The notes beneath the pieces were generated by a model, which was given only the letters and a program-made list of their open reading frames with translations, was not told the origin of the DNA and ran no database searches. The position numbers and the translations under genes are program-made. DNA of 64,000 nucleotides from Amycolatopsis sp. A133 (GTDB taxonomy: Bacteria; Actinomycetota; Actinomycetes; Mycobacteriales; Pseudonocardiaceae), in contig NZ_JAVHJU010000020.1 of NCBI RefSeq assembly GCF_031082405.1, positions 1 through 64,000 of the forward strand, read 5' to 3'. Below, one piece after another: positions 15,107-22,845 of this stretch. How positions within the stretch are numbered: the stretch's first letter is position 1; each line of letters starts with the position of its first letter.

Positions 15107-16582
15107 TCAAGCGCGACCGAGCAGCCTCGCCCGCGCTCCCCGGCGCCGCACCGGCAGCCGCCCGGCGACGGCGTCCTCCAGCAGCGATCCCACCGTCTCC
15201 CGGGCGCATGCCTTGTTCGCCCCGATCCCGCCCGATGGGCCGCGCTTGATCCAGCCCGCCACGTACACGCCCGGGCGGCCGGCCACCCGCCCGGCCTCGT
15301 TCGGGACGATCCCGGCCGCCTCGTCGAACGGCAGGCCCGGCACCGGAGCACCGCGGAACCCCGCCGCGCGGACCACGCGGCCCGCCGCGATCTCGACGTC
15401 GCCGTCCGGACCCGAAGCGACCACCGCGCGGACCTCGGTGTCGCCGCGGAACTCGACCGGAGCCGAATGGAAGCGCAGCACGATCCGGCGACGGCCGTCC
15501 GGCGGCGGGGCCGACCAGTCGATGCGCTCGCGCGGCACCCCCTGCAGCCACGCCGCCTTCTCGCCCGGCGCCGCGCCGTCGATCACGGCCGCCACGGGTG
15601 AATGCGCGTCCACCACCAGGTCGCCGCGGGCCGCCAGGGCCAGCAGTTCCGGCCGCGTGTAGGCCGCCGTCTCCGGACCGCGGCGGGCCAGCAGCACCAC
15701 CTCGCGGACCTTGCCCGACCGCAGCCGCGCCAGCGCTTCCGGCGCGATCGACGTGCCCGCCAAGGCCGCCGGGTCCGCGGTGAGGATCCGGGCGATGTCG
15801 AGGGCGACGTTGCCGGTGCCCACGACGACCACGCGGTCCGCCGAGAGGTCGACGGCGTCCGGCTCGACGTCCGGGTGGCCGTTGTACCAGCCGACGACCG
15901 TTGCGGCCGGCAGGCTGCCGGGCAGGTCCTCGCCCGGGACGCCGAGCCGCCGCGCTTCGGTGGCCCCGACCGCGTAGATCACCGCGTCGTGCCGCTCGGC
16001 CAGTTCGGGACCGGCCTGGGTGCCGAGCCGCAGGCGGAGCCGCGGGTGGTCGTGGAAGCGGGCGAACGTCTCGCCGATCTTCTTCGTCGACGGGTGATCC
16101 GGCGCAACGCCGTAGCGGATCAGGCCGCCGGCCACCGGCAGGCGGTCGACGAGCATCACGCGGGCGCTGGTGTGCAGCAGCAGGTCTTCCACCGCGTACA
16201 TCCCCGCCGGCCCGGTGCCGACGACGGCGACGTCCAGGGGCGCGAAGTCACTCGGCAGCACCCGCTTGAACGACGGCGGCGCCCACCGGTGGAAGTTCGG
16301 CGCGACCGACACGTCGGCCAGCACGTCCCGGCCGGCGTAGTACTCCGCGTTGATCTCCTCGTACACCCGCAGCGGCCCGGTCAGGTCGCCGGCCGGGAAG
16401 ATCGCGTCGACCGGGCAGGCGTCGGCGCAGGCACCGCAGTCGATGCAGGTGGCCGGGTCGATGTAGAGCAGGTCGGTGCGCCCGAAGTCCGGCTCGTCCG
16501 GCGTCGGGTGGATGCAGTTGACCGGGCAGACCGACACGCAGGTCGCGTCGGTGCAGCAGGTCTGGGTGATCGCGAAGGCCAT
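15107..16582 (-). CDS. Ferredoxin fused to ferredoxin-NADP reductase (FprB-type)
   Basis: 491 residues. Residues 1-90 form a two-cluster ferredoxin: CCTDATCVSVCPVNCIHP and CIDCGACADACPVDAIFP. From about 105 onward is an adrenodoxin-reductase-like flavoprotein: VAVVGTGPAGMYAVEDLL binds FAD and VVVVGTGNVALDIARIL binds NADPH. The C-terminal GWIKRGPSGGIGANKACARET is the conserved end motif of this family. It transfers electrons from NADPH to the fused ferredoxin. Only one base separates it from the upstream diiron oxygenase gene, so it is almost surely the redox partner. Similar fusions exist in mycobacteria (FprB). Confidence 0.94.
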   Translation of the reverse strand: MAFAITQTCCTDATCVSVCPVNCIHPTPDEPDFGRTDLLYIDPATCIDCGACADACPVDAIFPAGDLTGPLRVYEEINAEYYAGRDVLADVSVAPNFHRWAPPSFKRVLPSDFAPLDVAVVGTGPAGMYAVEDLLLHTSARVMLVDRLPVAGGLIRYGVAPDHPSTKKIGETFARFHDHPRLRLRLGTQAGPELAERHDAVIYAVGATEARRLGVPGEDLPGSLPAATVVGWYNGHPDVEPDAVDLSADRVVVVGTGNVALDIARILTADPAALAGTSIAPEALARLRSGKVREVVLLARRGPETAAYTRPELLALAARGDLVVDAHSPVAAVIDGAAPGEKAAWLQGVPRERIDWSAPPPDGRRRIVLRFHSAPVEFRGDTEVRAVVASGPDGDVEIAAGRVVRAAGFRGAPVPGLPFDEAAGIVPNEAGRVAGRPGVYVAGWIKRGPSGGIGANKACARETVGSLLEDAVAGRLPVRRRGARARLLGRA

Positions 16583-16583
16583 G

Positions 16584-17486
16584 TCAGATCAGGTTCGCGC
16601 GCTTGTAGAACCACAGCGACGGCTTGGTCAGCAGCCCCACCGAGTGCAGGAACTCCATCAGCCCGGAGCAGCTGGACCGCAGCATCGACTTGTGGTGCTC
16701 GTTCGCCTTCGCCTCGCGCCGCGCCCGCTTGCCGTCCAGCCCGGCGTTCTCGTAGACCTTGCCGTTCACCATGCTCGTGACGATGAAGTACGACGCGATC
16801 GCGACGACCAGGCCGTTGATCTGCCGACGCAGCCGGCCGGCGCCTTCGAGTCGCTCGCGGGTCTCGTCGCGGGCGAACTTCATGTGCCGCGACTCCTCGA
16901 CCACGTGGATGTTGTTGATGGTCCGCACGAACGGGACCACGCGCTCGTCGCGCATCCAGTCGCGCTGCATCACGTCGAGGACCTCTTCGGCCACGAGGAT
17001 CGCCGCGTAGGCGGCTTCCCCGGTCGCGGTGGCCTTGAAGACGCGGCCCAGTTCGACGACGAACCGGCGCGGCCGGTAGGCGGGCGCGCGCAGCTTTGCC
17101 GCGCCGCGGGCGAACATGATCGAGTGCCGGCACTCGTCGGCGATCTCGGTCAGCGCCCACTGGAACGCCGGGTCGGTCGGGTCCTTGGCGTAGAAGTCGC
17201 GCAGCACCATCTGCTGGAGGATCATCTCGAACCAGATGCCGGTGCTCGCGACCGACGCCGCCTCCTGGCGGGTCAGTTCGCGCTGCTGCTCCGGGGTCAT
17301 GTCGGCCCAGTAGGAGGTGCCGTAAAGCGTGCTCCACTCCGGGCTCGCGCCGTGGTAGTCCGTGTCGAGCGGCGTCTCCCAGTCGACCTCCCGCACGGGG
17401 TCGTAGGAGAGCTGCTCCGACGAGTCGAGCAGCCGTCGCGCCACGGTCTCCCGATCCGACACGCCCGATTCGCTGATGCTCGTCAC
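16584..17486 (-). CDS. AurF-like diiron oxygenase
   Basis: 300 residues. The family (PF11583) is named after the N-oxygenase AurF, which oxidises aryl-amines. Iron ligands are seen in ADECRHSIMFARG and VVEESRHMKFARDE (two ExxRH motifs), with further glutamates in WFEMIL and VAEEVLD. No signal peptide; an internal hydrophobic helix (INGLVVAIASYFIVTSMV) is probably part of the bundle. It sits one base upstream of the ferredoxin/reductase fusion. Many actinobacterial homologs have unknown substrates, so N-oxygenation is only one possibility. Two inverted repeats (17522-17538 and 17565-17590) lie between it and the divergent cyclase. Confidence 0.9.
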   Translation of the reverse strand: MTSISESGVSDRETVARRLLDSSEQLSYDPVREVDWETPLDTDYHGASPEWSTLYGTSYWADMTPEQQRELTRQEAASVASTGIWFEMILQQMVLRDFYAKDPTDPAFQWALTEIADECRHSIMFARGAAKLRAPAYRPRRFVVELGRVFKATATGEAAYAAILVAEEVLDVMQRDWMRDERVVPFVRTINNIHVVEESRHMKFARDETRERLEGAGRLRRQINGLVVAIASYFIVTSMVNGKVYENAGLDGKRARREAKANEHHKSMLRSSCSGLMEFLHSVGLLTKPSLWFYKRANLI

Positions 17487-17521
17487 GACCGACCTCCTCG
17501 TCAGGTGTTACTGAAGTTCAC

Positions 17522-17538
17522 TGTTACCAACCGTAACA
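17522..17538. promoter_or_regulatory. Inverted repeat TGTTAC-N5-GTAACA
   Basis: Six-base arms flank CAACC, 36 bases upstream of the AurF-like gene start. A further GTGTTAC copy lies at about 17506-17512, closer to the gene. The arrangement looks like a TetR-type or similar dimer site that controls the oxygenase operon. Confidence 0.5.
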
Positions 17539-17564
17539 CATACCCACGCACCCGTCTGCGCGCA

Positions 17565-17590
17565 GTTGAGTGAACGACCGTACACTCAAC
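17565..17590. promoter_or_regulatory. Inverted repeat GTTGAGTG-N10-CACTCAAC
   Basis: Perfect 8-base arms end three bases before the GTG chosen as cyclase start (17594). An alternative in-frame GTG at 17570 would lie within the repeat, which is one reason for preferring 17594. It is a probable operator for the cyclase gene or the divergent pair. Confidence 0.5.
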
Positions 17591-17593
17591 GGG

Positions 17594-19147
17594 GTGAACT
17601 CAGGGCGCTCCTCCGCGGGACCGTTCGGCTCCGGGCTGCTCGGGCCGCTGGACCAGAACGTCACCGCGCTGCGGCGGCGCGTCCAAGGCCTGCTGACCGC
17701 GGCTTTGATCGCCACCAACGTCATCGGCGCGCTGGTCGTGGTCGGGCTCGCGGCGCTGCTCATGCCCGCGCCGGGCATGTCCGGCGACCTCGTGCGCGTC
17801 ACCGCGATCGCCGTCCCGGTGTACGTCGTCGCGGCGATCGTCGCCGGCACGCTGTGGGGCACCCGCGGGGCCCTCCGCACGCTGCGCTGGGCCGCCGAGG
17901 GCCGCCGCCCGACCGACGCCGAACGCGCCGCGAGCCTGCGCGTCCCGTTGCGGCTGACCTGCGTGCAGGCCGTGCTGTGGGGCATCGCGACGCTGCTCTT
18001 CGGCGGCCTCGCCGCGCTCGTGCAGCCGAAGGTCGTGCTCACCGAGCTCCTCGTCGTCGCCTTCGCCGCGGTCGTCGTCTGCGCGATCGCCTACCTCTTC
18101 GGCGAGTTCGCGTTGCGGCCGTACGCGGCGCTCGCCCTCGCCGGCACCACGCCGCCGCGCCCGGCCAACGGCGGCGTCAACCTCCGGATGCTGCTGTTCT
18201 GGTGCCTGGGCACCGGGGTGCCGGTGGCCGGGCTGGTCGTCACCGCGGTGCTGGCGTGGGTGCGCGGGGACGTCTCCACCACGAAGCTCGCCGTGTCGGT
18301 CATCGCCCTCGGGCTGGTCGTGCTGTGCTTCGGCCTGCTGGTCACCGTGTTCACCGCCCGCGCGGTGGTGAACCCGATCTCCTCGGTCCGCGACGCGCTC
18401 GACCGGGTCCGGGCCGGCGACTTCGCCGTGGAGATCCCGGTGTACGACGGGACCGAACTCGGCCTGCTGCAGGCCGGGTTCAACGGGATGGCCGCCGGGC
18501 TGGCCGAACGGGAGCGGCTGCGCGACCTGTTCGGCAGGCACGTCGGCCACGAAGTCGCCGTCGAAGCCATGCGGACGTCCACCGAACTCGGCGGCACCGT
18601 GCGGACGGTGTCGGTGCTGTTCGTCGACCTCGTCGGCTCGACGGCACTGGCCGCGAGCCGCCCGCCGCAGGAGGTCGTCGGCCTGCTCAACCGGTTCTTC
18701 ACGGTGGTGGTCGACGAGGTCGACCGGCACCACGGGCTGGTCAACAAGTTCGTCGGCGACGCCGCGCTGGCCGTCTTCGGCGTACCCACCCCGCTCCCCG
18801 ACCACGCCACCTGCGCACTGGCCGCCGGCCGCGCGATCGCGGCCCGCCTGGCCGCCGAGGTCCCGGACGGCCCGGCCGGCATCGGCGTGGCGACCGGCGA
18901 CGTCGTCGCGGGCAACGTCGGCGACCCGCGCCGCTTCGAGTACACGGTGATCGGCGACCCGGTCAACGAAGCCGCCCGGCTGACCGAGCTGGCCAAGAAC
19001 GCCCCCGGCCGCCTCCTCGCCTCGTGGACGGCGGTCGAGGCCGCGGCCGCGGCCGAAGCGGCCCGGTGGACCGCGACCGAGGACGTCACCCTGCGCGGCC
19101 GCACCCGCCCCACGACGCTCGCCTCGCCGCGGCAGCCGGACGCCTGA
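17594..19147 (+). CDS. Membrane-bound class III adenylate cyclase with HAMP domain
   Basis: 517 residues. About six membrane helices lie in residues 25-260, followed by a HAMP segment (NPISSVRDALDRVRAGDFAVEI, about 265-320) and a cyclase homology domain (about 345-500). Catalytic residues are present: metal-binding aspartates in LFVDLVGST and VGDAALAVFG, the adenine-contacting lysine in VNKFVGD, aspartate in VIGDPVNEAARL with the transition-state Asn and Arg. The layout is that of the mycobacterial Rv1318c/Rv3645 group, so cAMP synthesis at the membrane is likely. It is divergent from the AurF operon. No stop-to-start coupling with anything downstream. Confidence 0.93.
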   Translation: MNSGRSSAGPFGSGLLGPLDQNVTALRRRVQGLLTAALIATNVIGALVVVGLAALLMPAPGMSGDLVRVTAIAVPVYVVAAIVAGTLWGTRGALRTLRWAAEGRRPTDAERAASLRVPLRLTCVQAVLWGIATLLFGGLAALVQPKVVLTELLVVAFAAVVVCAIAYLFGEFALRPYAALALAGTTPPRPANGGVNLRMLLFWCLGTGVPVAGLVVTAVLAWVRGDVSTTKLAVSVIALGLVVLCFGLLVTVFTARAVVNPISSVRDALDRVRAGDFAVEIPVYDGTELGLLQAGFNGMAAGLAERERLRDLFGRHVGHEVAVEAMRTSTELGGTVRTVSVLFVDLVGSTALAASRPPQEVVGLLNRFFTVVVDEVDRHHGLVNKFVGDAALAVFGVPTPLPDHATCALAAGRAIAARLAAEVPDGPAGIGVATGDVVAGNVGDPRRFEYTVIGDPVNEAARLTELAKNAPGRLLASWTAVEAAAAAEAARWTATEDVTLRGRTRPTTLASPRQPDA

Positions 19148-19356
19148 GAATCCCGTCACAGCGGCGTTTCGCGAACCGCGGAAACGGCCACGGGCGGCCT
19201 GCCGAGCAGGGCACCGGCCCGCCGGTGCTGCGGTGGCACGGCCGGCGGGAGACAGCACGCTGCCGTCCCGGCTGAGCGAAGAGGACAACCGCGACCGGGA
19301 ACGTCCGGCCGAGGTGAATGCGGCGCTGCCGGAGTTTTCCGAGCAGCTCCGAGCGG

Positions 19357-20370
19357 TCAGCGCCGCGGGTCGATGTGGACTTTCGGGCCCGCGCCGCCGA
19401 TCCGCTCGCCCGCCAGCACGGCCCCGACCTCGTCGAGGCCGACGGTGCCCGCCACGAGGGGGCGCGGGTCGACGGCTCCGCTCGCGTACGCGGCGATGGT
19501 CTCGGCCAGTCCCGGGGAGGCCGACAGGACCCCGACCGCCGTGACGTCCTTCAGCACCAACGCGCGTGTGTCCAGGTGGCTGGGCGGCCCGGACAGTCCG
19601 ATGTAGACGACCCGGCCCGCGGGCTCCACCAGCTCGACGGCCAGCGCGGGTGAGCCGGCGGCGCCGGTCGCGTCGACGACCGCGTCGAACGGCAGGGCGG
19701 GCAGGGTCTCCCGGGTCCACGTGTTCGCGAACCCCAGGCTGCGCGGGAAATCGAGGGCACCGACGCCCATCAAGTGCACCTCGGCGCCCGCCGCGCGCAG
19801 GAACATCGCCGTGAGCAGCCCGATCGTCCCCGGCCCCAGCACGAGTGCCCGGTCTCCCGTGCCCGCTCCGGCCGCGCGGGCCGCCCGCAGCGCGTTGCCG
19901 CCCGGTTCGACCAGGGCACCGAGCACGGCGTCCACCGAGCCGGGCAGCTCGTGCAGCGACCACGCGGGCACGGCGAGCCGTTCGGCCAGCGCGCCGGCCC
20001 GGCCGCCGCGGATGCCGACCTCCTGGCGGCGCTCGCAGGTGTGCTGGTGGCCCCGGCGGCAGCGGCGGCACGTCCGGTCGCCGAGCATCGTGTCGCCCAT
20101 GACCCGGCGGCCGAGCCAGGCCGGGTCCACACCCTCCCCCACCGCGGTGACCGTGCCCGCCCACTCGTGGCCGAGCCGCATCGGGTACCCCGAGTGCCCC
20201 TGGTGGAGGTAGGCCATTTCCCCGGTGAAGAACTCGACGTCGGTCCCGCACACCCCGGCGCGTTCGACATCGACGACCACCTCGCCCGCGACGGCCCGGG
20301 GGGCCGGCACCTCCTGCACCGAGCACTCGCCCGGCCCGGTGAGCACGAAGGCCCGCATGGTCGAAGACAT
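19357..20370 (-). CDS. Zinc-dependent MDR dehydrogenase, glucose/alcohol dehydrogenase-like
   Basis: 337 residues. Catalytic zinc ligands are in AGVCGTDVEFF and LGHEWAGTV; the cofactor site is ALVLGPGTIGLLTAMFL. The structural zinc lobe reads GDRTCRRCRRGHQHTC, with three cysteines; the first of the usual four appears to be an aspartate. ALVEPGGNALRAARAAG matches the sugar/polyol branch of the family. No regulator is coupled to it; it is tail to tail with nothing on the left (a 209-base gap to the cyclase in which I see no gene). It probably oxidises a sugar or polyol with NAD(P)+. Confidence 0.9.
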   Translation of the reverse strand: MSSTMRAFVLTGPGECSVQEVPAPRAVAGEVVVDVERAGVCGTDVEFFTGEMAYLHQGHSGYPMRLGHEWAGTVTAVGEGVDPAWLGRRVMGDTMLGDRTCRRCRRGHQHTCERRQEVGIRGGRAGALAERLAVPAWSLHELPGSVDAVLGALVEPGGNALRAARAAGAGTGDRALVLGPGTIGLLTAMFLRAAGAEVHLMGVGALDFPRSLGFANTWTRETLPALPFDAVVDATGAAGSPALAVELVEPAGRVVYIGLSGPPSHLDTRALVLKDVTAVGVLSASPGLAETIAAYASGAVDPRPLVAGTVGLDEVGAVLAGERIGGAGPKVHIDPRR

Positions 20371-20485
20371 GCCCGCATGCTCGCATCTCCGCCGCCCGCG
20401 CGAGCGGCCGAGGGCGTCCGGGCTGGAGCTTGCGCGCGCTGATTGTCACTTGCCATTTTCTTGACAGGTGTCCATTATCAACCCC

Positions 20486-21094
20486 GTGGACAGCGACTGG
20501 ACGACCGAAGCGCCCGCCAAGGACCGGCGGGTGCGCCGGTCGCGCGCGGCGCTGATGCGGGCCGCGGTCGAGCTCGTGTCCGAACGCGACTCCCCCGCCG
20601 TCGCGGTCTCCGAGATCGCCGAGGCGGCCGACGTCAGCCGGCAGGTGCTGTACCAGCAGTTCGGCGACCGCGACGCGCTGCTGCTCGAGGCCGCGCTCGA
20701 CCTCGTCCGGCGCGAACTGCTCGGCGACCTCGCCGGCCTGGCCTCCGCCACCGACGAGCACGGATCGTTCCTGGCGCTGGGCCGGCACTTCGCCGCCCAC
20801 CGGCGCTTCTACCGCGCCCTGCTGACCGGGGCCTCCGCGTACGCCCTCAACAAGGCGCTGACCGGCCTGTTCCTCCCCCTCAACCGCGAGCACCTCGGCC
20901 ACGCGTTCGGCCGCCACCTCGACGCACAGGGTGCCGAGGACCTGGCCACCTTCCTGACCGGCGGCGCGGGGGCGGTCGTCAACACGTGGGTCGTCGACGG
21001 GCCGGACCCGCTCGACCCGGAGGAGTTCGCCGGGCGGCTGATGCGGATGCGCTCGGTCGTCACCGCGATGATCACGAAGGAGGCCGGCCGGTGA
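20486..21094 (+). CDS. TetR-family regulator
   Basis: 202 residues. The DNA-binding part is VAVSEIAEAADVSRQVLYQQFGDRDALLLEAALD, with RRSRAALMRAAVEL as first helix. The GTG at 20486 is used here; an in-frame GTG at 20468 would add six residues and cannot be excluded, since neither has a clear ribosome site. TTGTCA and TTGACA elements at 20443-20466 form a spaced inverted TGTCA/TGACA pair that may be the operator. Its TGA overlaps the GTG of the hydrolase gene, so it probably regulates that operon. Confidence 0.88.
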   Translation: MDSDWTTEAPAKDRRVRRSRAALMRAAVELVSERDSPAVAVSEIAEAADVSRQVLYQQFGDRDALLLEAALDLVRRELLGDLAGLASATDEHGSFLALGRHFAAHRRFYRALLTGASAYALNKALTGLFLPLNREHLGHAFGRHLDAQGAEDLATFLTGGAGAVVNTWVVDGPDPLDPEEFAGRLMRMRSVVTAMITKEAGR

Positions 21095-22716
21095 TCAGCC
21101 GTCTTGTCGAACGCCTGCTGAAACTGCCCGCGCCGGCCACCCGGCGCCTCGTCGTCCAGCGGGACCTGCGTGTCCCCATGCCGGACGGCGTTGAGCTGCT
21201 GGCGGACCGGTGGGCGCCGCGCACCGGCGCGGACGGGCTCCCGATCGCGTTGCTGCGCACGCCCTACGGCCGCCGGGGCGTGTTCGGGGCGATCCTGGCG
21301 CGGCCGCTGGCCGAGCGCGGTTTCCAGGTGCTGATCCAGAGCACTCGCGGCAGCTTCGGGTCCGGCGGCGTCTTCGACCCGCTGCGGCAGGAGCGCGAAG
21401 ACGGCCTCGCGACGCTGGACTGGCTCACAAAGCAGCCGTGGTCCGGCGACGCGATCGTGCTCGTCGGCGCCAGCTACCTGGGGTACGTGCAGTGGGCGGT
21501 GGCCGACCGCCTGCCGCCGCAGGTCAAGGCGATGGTCCCGCAGGTCAGCGAGTCCGGGCTGACGCTGGAATTCCTGCGCGAGGACGGCCTTTCGCTGGAG
21601 ACGCCGTTCGGGTGGGGCGTCCAGGTCGCGGTCCAGGAACGCCGGTTCGCCCTGCTCCGGCAGCGCAGCCGGGCGAAGAAGCTGGAGCAGGCGCTGAACA
21701 CCCTGCCACTCGCCCAGGCCGACGTCGTCGCCATCGGCCACCGCTCGGACTACATCCAGGACGTCCTCGCCCGCCCCGGGAACCACCCGCGCTGGGCCGA
21801 GGCCGACCACCGGGATCGCGTCGCGGACGTCACCGTGCCGGTCAGCTCGGTCGCGGGTTGGTACGACATCTTCCTGCCGGGCCAGCTGCGCGACTTCCGC
21901 ACGCTGCAGGAGGCCGGACGGCGGCCGCGGCTCACGGTCGGGCCGTGGACCCACGCCGGCCGCGCCGACCTGCTCGGCGGGACGGGGCAGACGCTCCGGG
22001 AAACCCTCGGGTTCGGGCTCGCGCACGCCCGCGGCGAGGAACCGCCGGAGCGGGCGCCGGTCCGGCTGTTCGTCATGGGCGAGGAAGCCTGGCGCGATTT
22101 TGCTTCCTGGCCGCCGGAAGGCTATGCACCGCAACGGTTCCACCTGCACGCCGACGGCACTTTGACACCGGACGCACCCGGCGGGTCCGCTCCCGGCCGC
22201 TACCGCTACGACCCGGCGGACCCGACCCCCGCGGCCGGGGGTGTGCGGATGGCCCCCGACGCGGGCCGGGTGGACAACGCGGCGCTCGAAGCCCGCACCG
22301 ACGTCCTCACCTACACCACCGTCGTGCTCGGGGAAGACGTCGAAGTGATCGGGGACGTGAGCGCGGAGATCTGGTTCCGGTCGAGCCTGCGGTTCGCCGA
22401 CGTCTTCGTCCGGCTCTGCGACGTCGGCCCGGACGGCCGTTCGGTCAACGTCTGCGACGGCCTCACCAGCCTGCGCGACGCCGGCGATCTGGCCGCCGTC
22501 CCGGTGCGGTTGTGGCCGACGGCGCACCGGTTCCGCCGCGGGCACCGCATCCGGGTCCAGGTCTCCAGCGGCGCTTTCCCGCGCTACGCCCGCAATCCCG
22601 GCACCGGCGAACCCCACCCCACCGCGGTCACGCTGCGCGCCGCGGACCAGGAGGTCCACCACGACCCCGCGCACGCGTCGGCGATCTTGCTTCCCGTCCG
22701 CGATTTTCGGAAATAG
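21091..22716 (+). CDS. CocE/NonD family serine hydrolase (X-Pro peptidase-like)
   Basis: 541 residues. An alpha/beta-hydrolase domain (about 20-330) has the nucleophile serine in VLVGASYLGYVQWA (G-x-S-Y-x-G) and a catalytic aspartate candidate in SSVAGWYDIFLPG; the histidine is in GPWTHAG. The C-terminal third is the jelly-roll of the PepX_C/CocE group (DVLTYTTVVLGEDVEVIGDV). Enzymes of this group cleave esters or amides such as cocaine, glutaryl-cephalosporins or Xaa-Pro peptides. GTG 21091 overlaps the TetR stop codon and follows AAGGAGG, so it is translated with the regulator. No signal peptide. Confidence 0.92.
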   Translation: MISRLVERLLKLPAPATRRLVVQRDLRVPMPDGVELLADRWAPRTGADGLPIALLRTPYGRRGVFGAILARPLAERGFQVLIQSTRGSFGSGGVFDPLRQEREDGLATLDWLTKQPWSGDAIVLVGASYLGYVQWAVADRLPPQVKAMVPQVSESGLTLEFLREDGLSLETPFGWGVQVAVQERRFALLRQRSRAKKLEQALNTLPLAQADVVAIGHRSDYIQDVLARPGNHPRWAEADHRDRVADVTVPVSSVAGWYDIFLPGQLRDFRTLQEAGRRPRLTVGPWTHAGRADLLGGTGQTLRETLGFGLAHARGEEPPERAPVRLFVMGEEAWRDFASWPPEGYAPQRFHLHADGTLTPDAPGGSAPGRYRYDPADPTPAAGGVRMAPDAGRVDNAALEARTDVLTYTTVVLGEDVEVIGDVSAEIWFRSSLRFADVFVRLCDVGPDGRSVNVCDGLTSLRDAGDLAAVPVRLWPTAHRFRRGHRIRVQVSSGAFPRYARNPGTGEPHPTAVTLRAADQEVHHDPAHASAILLPVRDFRK

Positions 22717-22761
22717 GTTCGATCACGCGAAAAAACGGCGAAGCGGCGTGAAAAAGAATTC

Positions 22762-22776
22762 CCGGCGACTCGCCGG
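22762..22776. terminator. Short GC hairpin after the CocE gene
   Basis: CCGGCG (22762-22767) and CGCCGG (22771-22776) pair around ACT, 46 bases past the hydrolase stop codon. The flanking bases are A/T-rich for this genome. It is a weak candidate for ending the TetR-CocE transcript. Confidence 0.35.
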
Positions 22777-22845
22777 AAATAGTGTAACGCCCCCGGTGGC
22801 CGCGCGACTAACGCGGTGTTTCCGCCCCGCCCGCCGGGAGGCATC

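Noticed and set aside
19148..19356. Possible small gene between cyclase and dehydrogenase
   Set aside because: Open frames here have no ribosome site and biased codon use is not consistent; no known motif.
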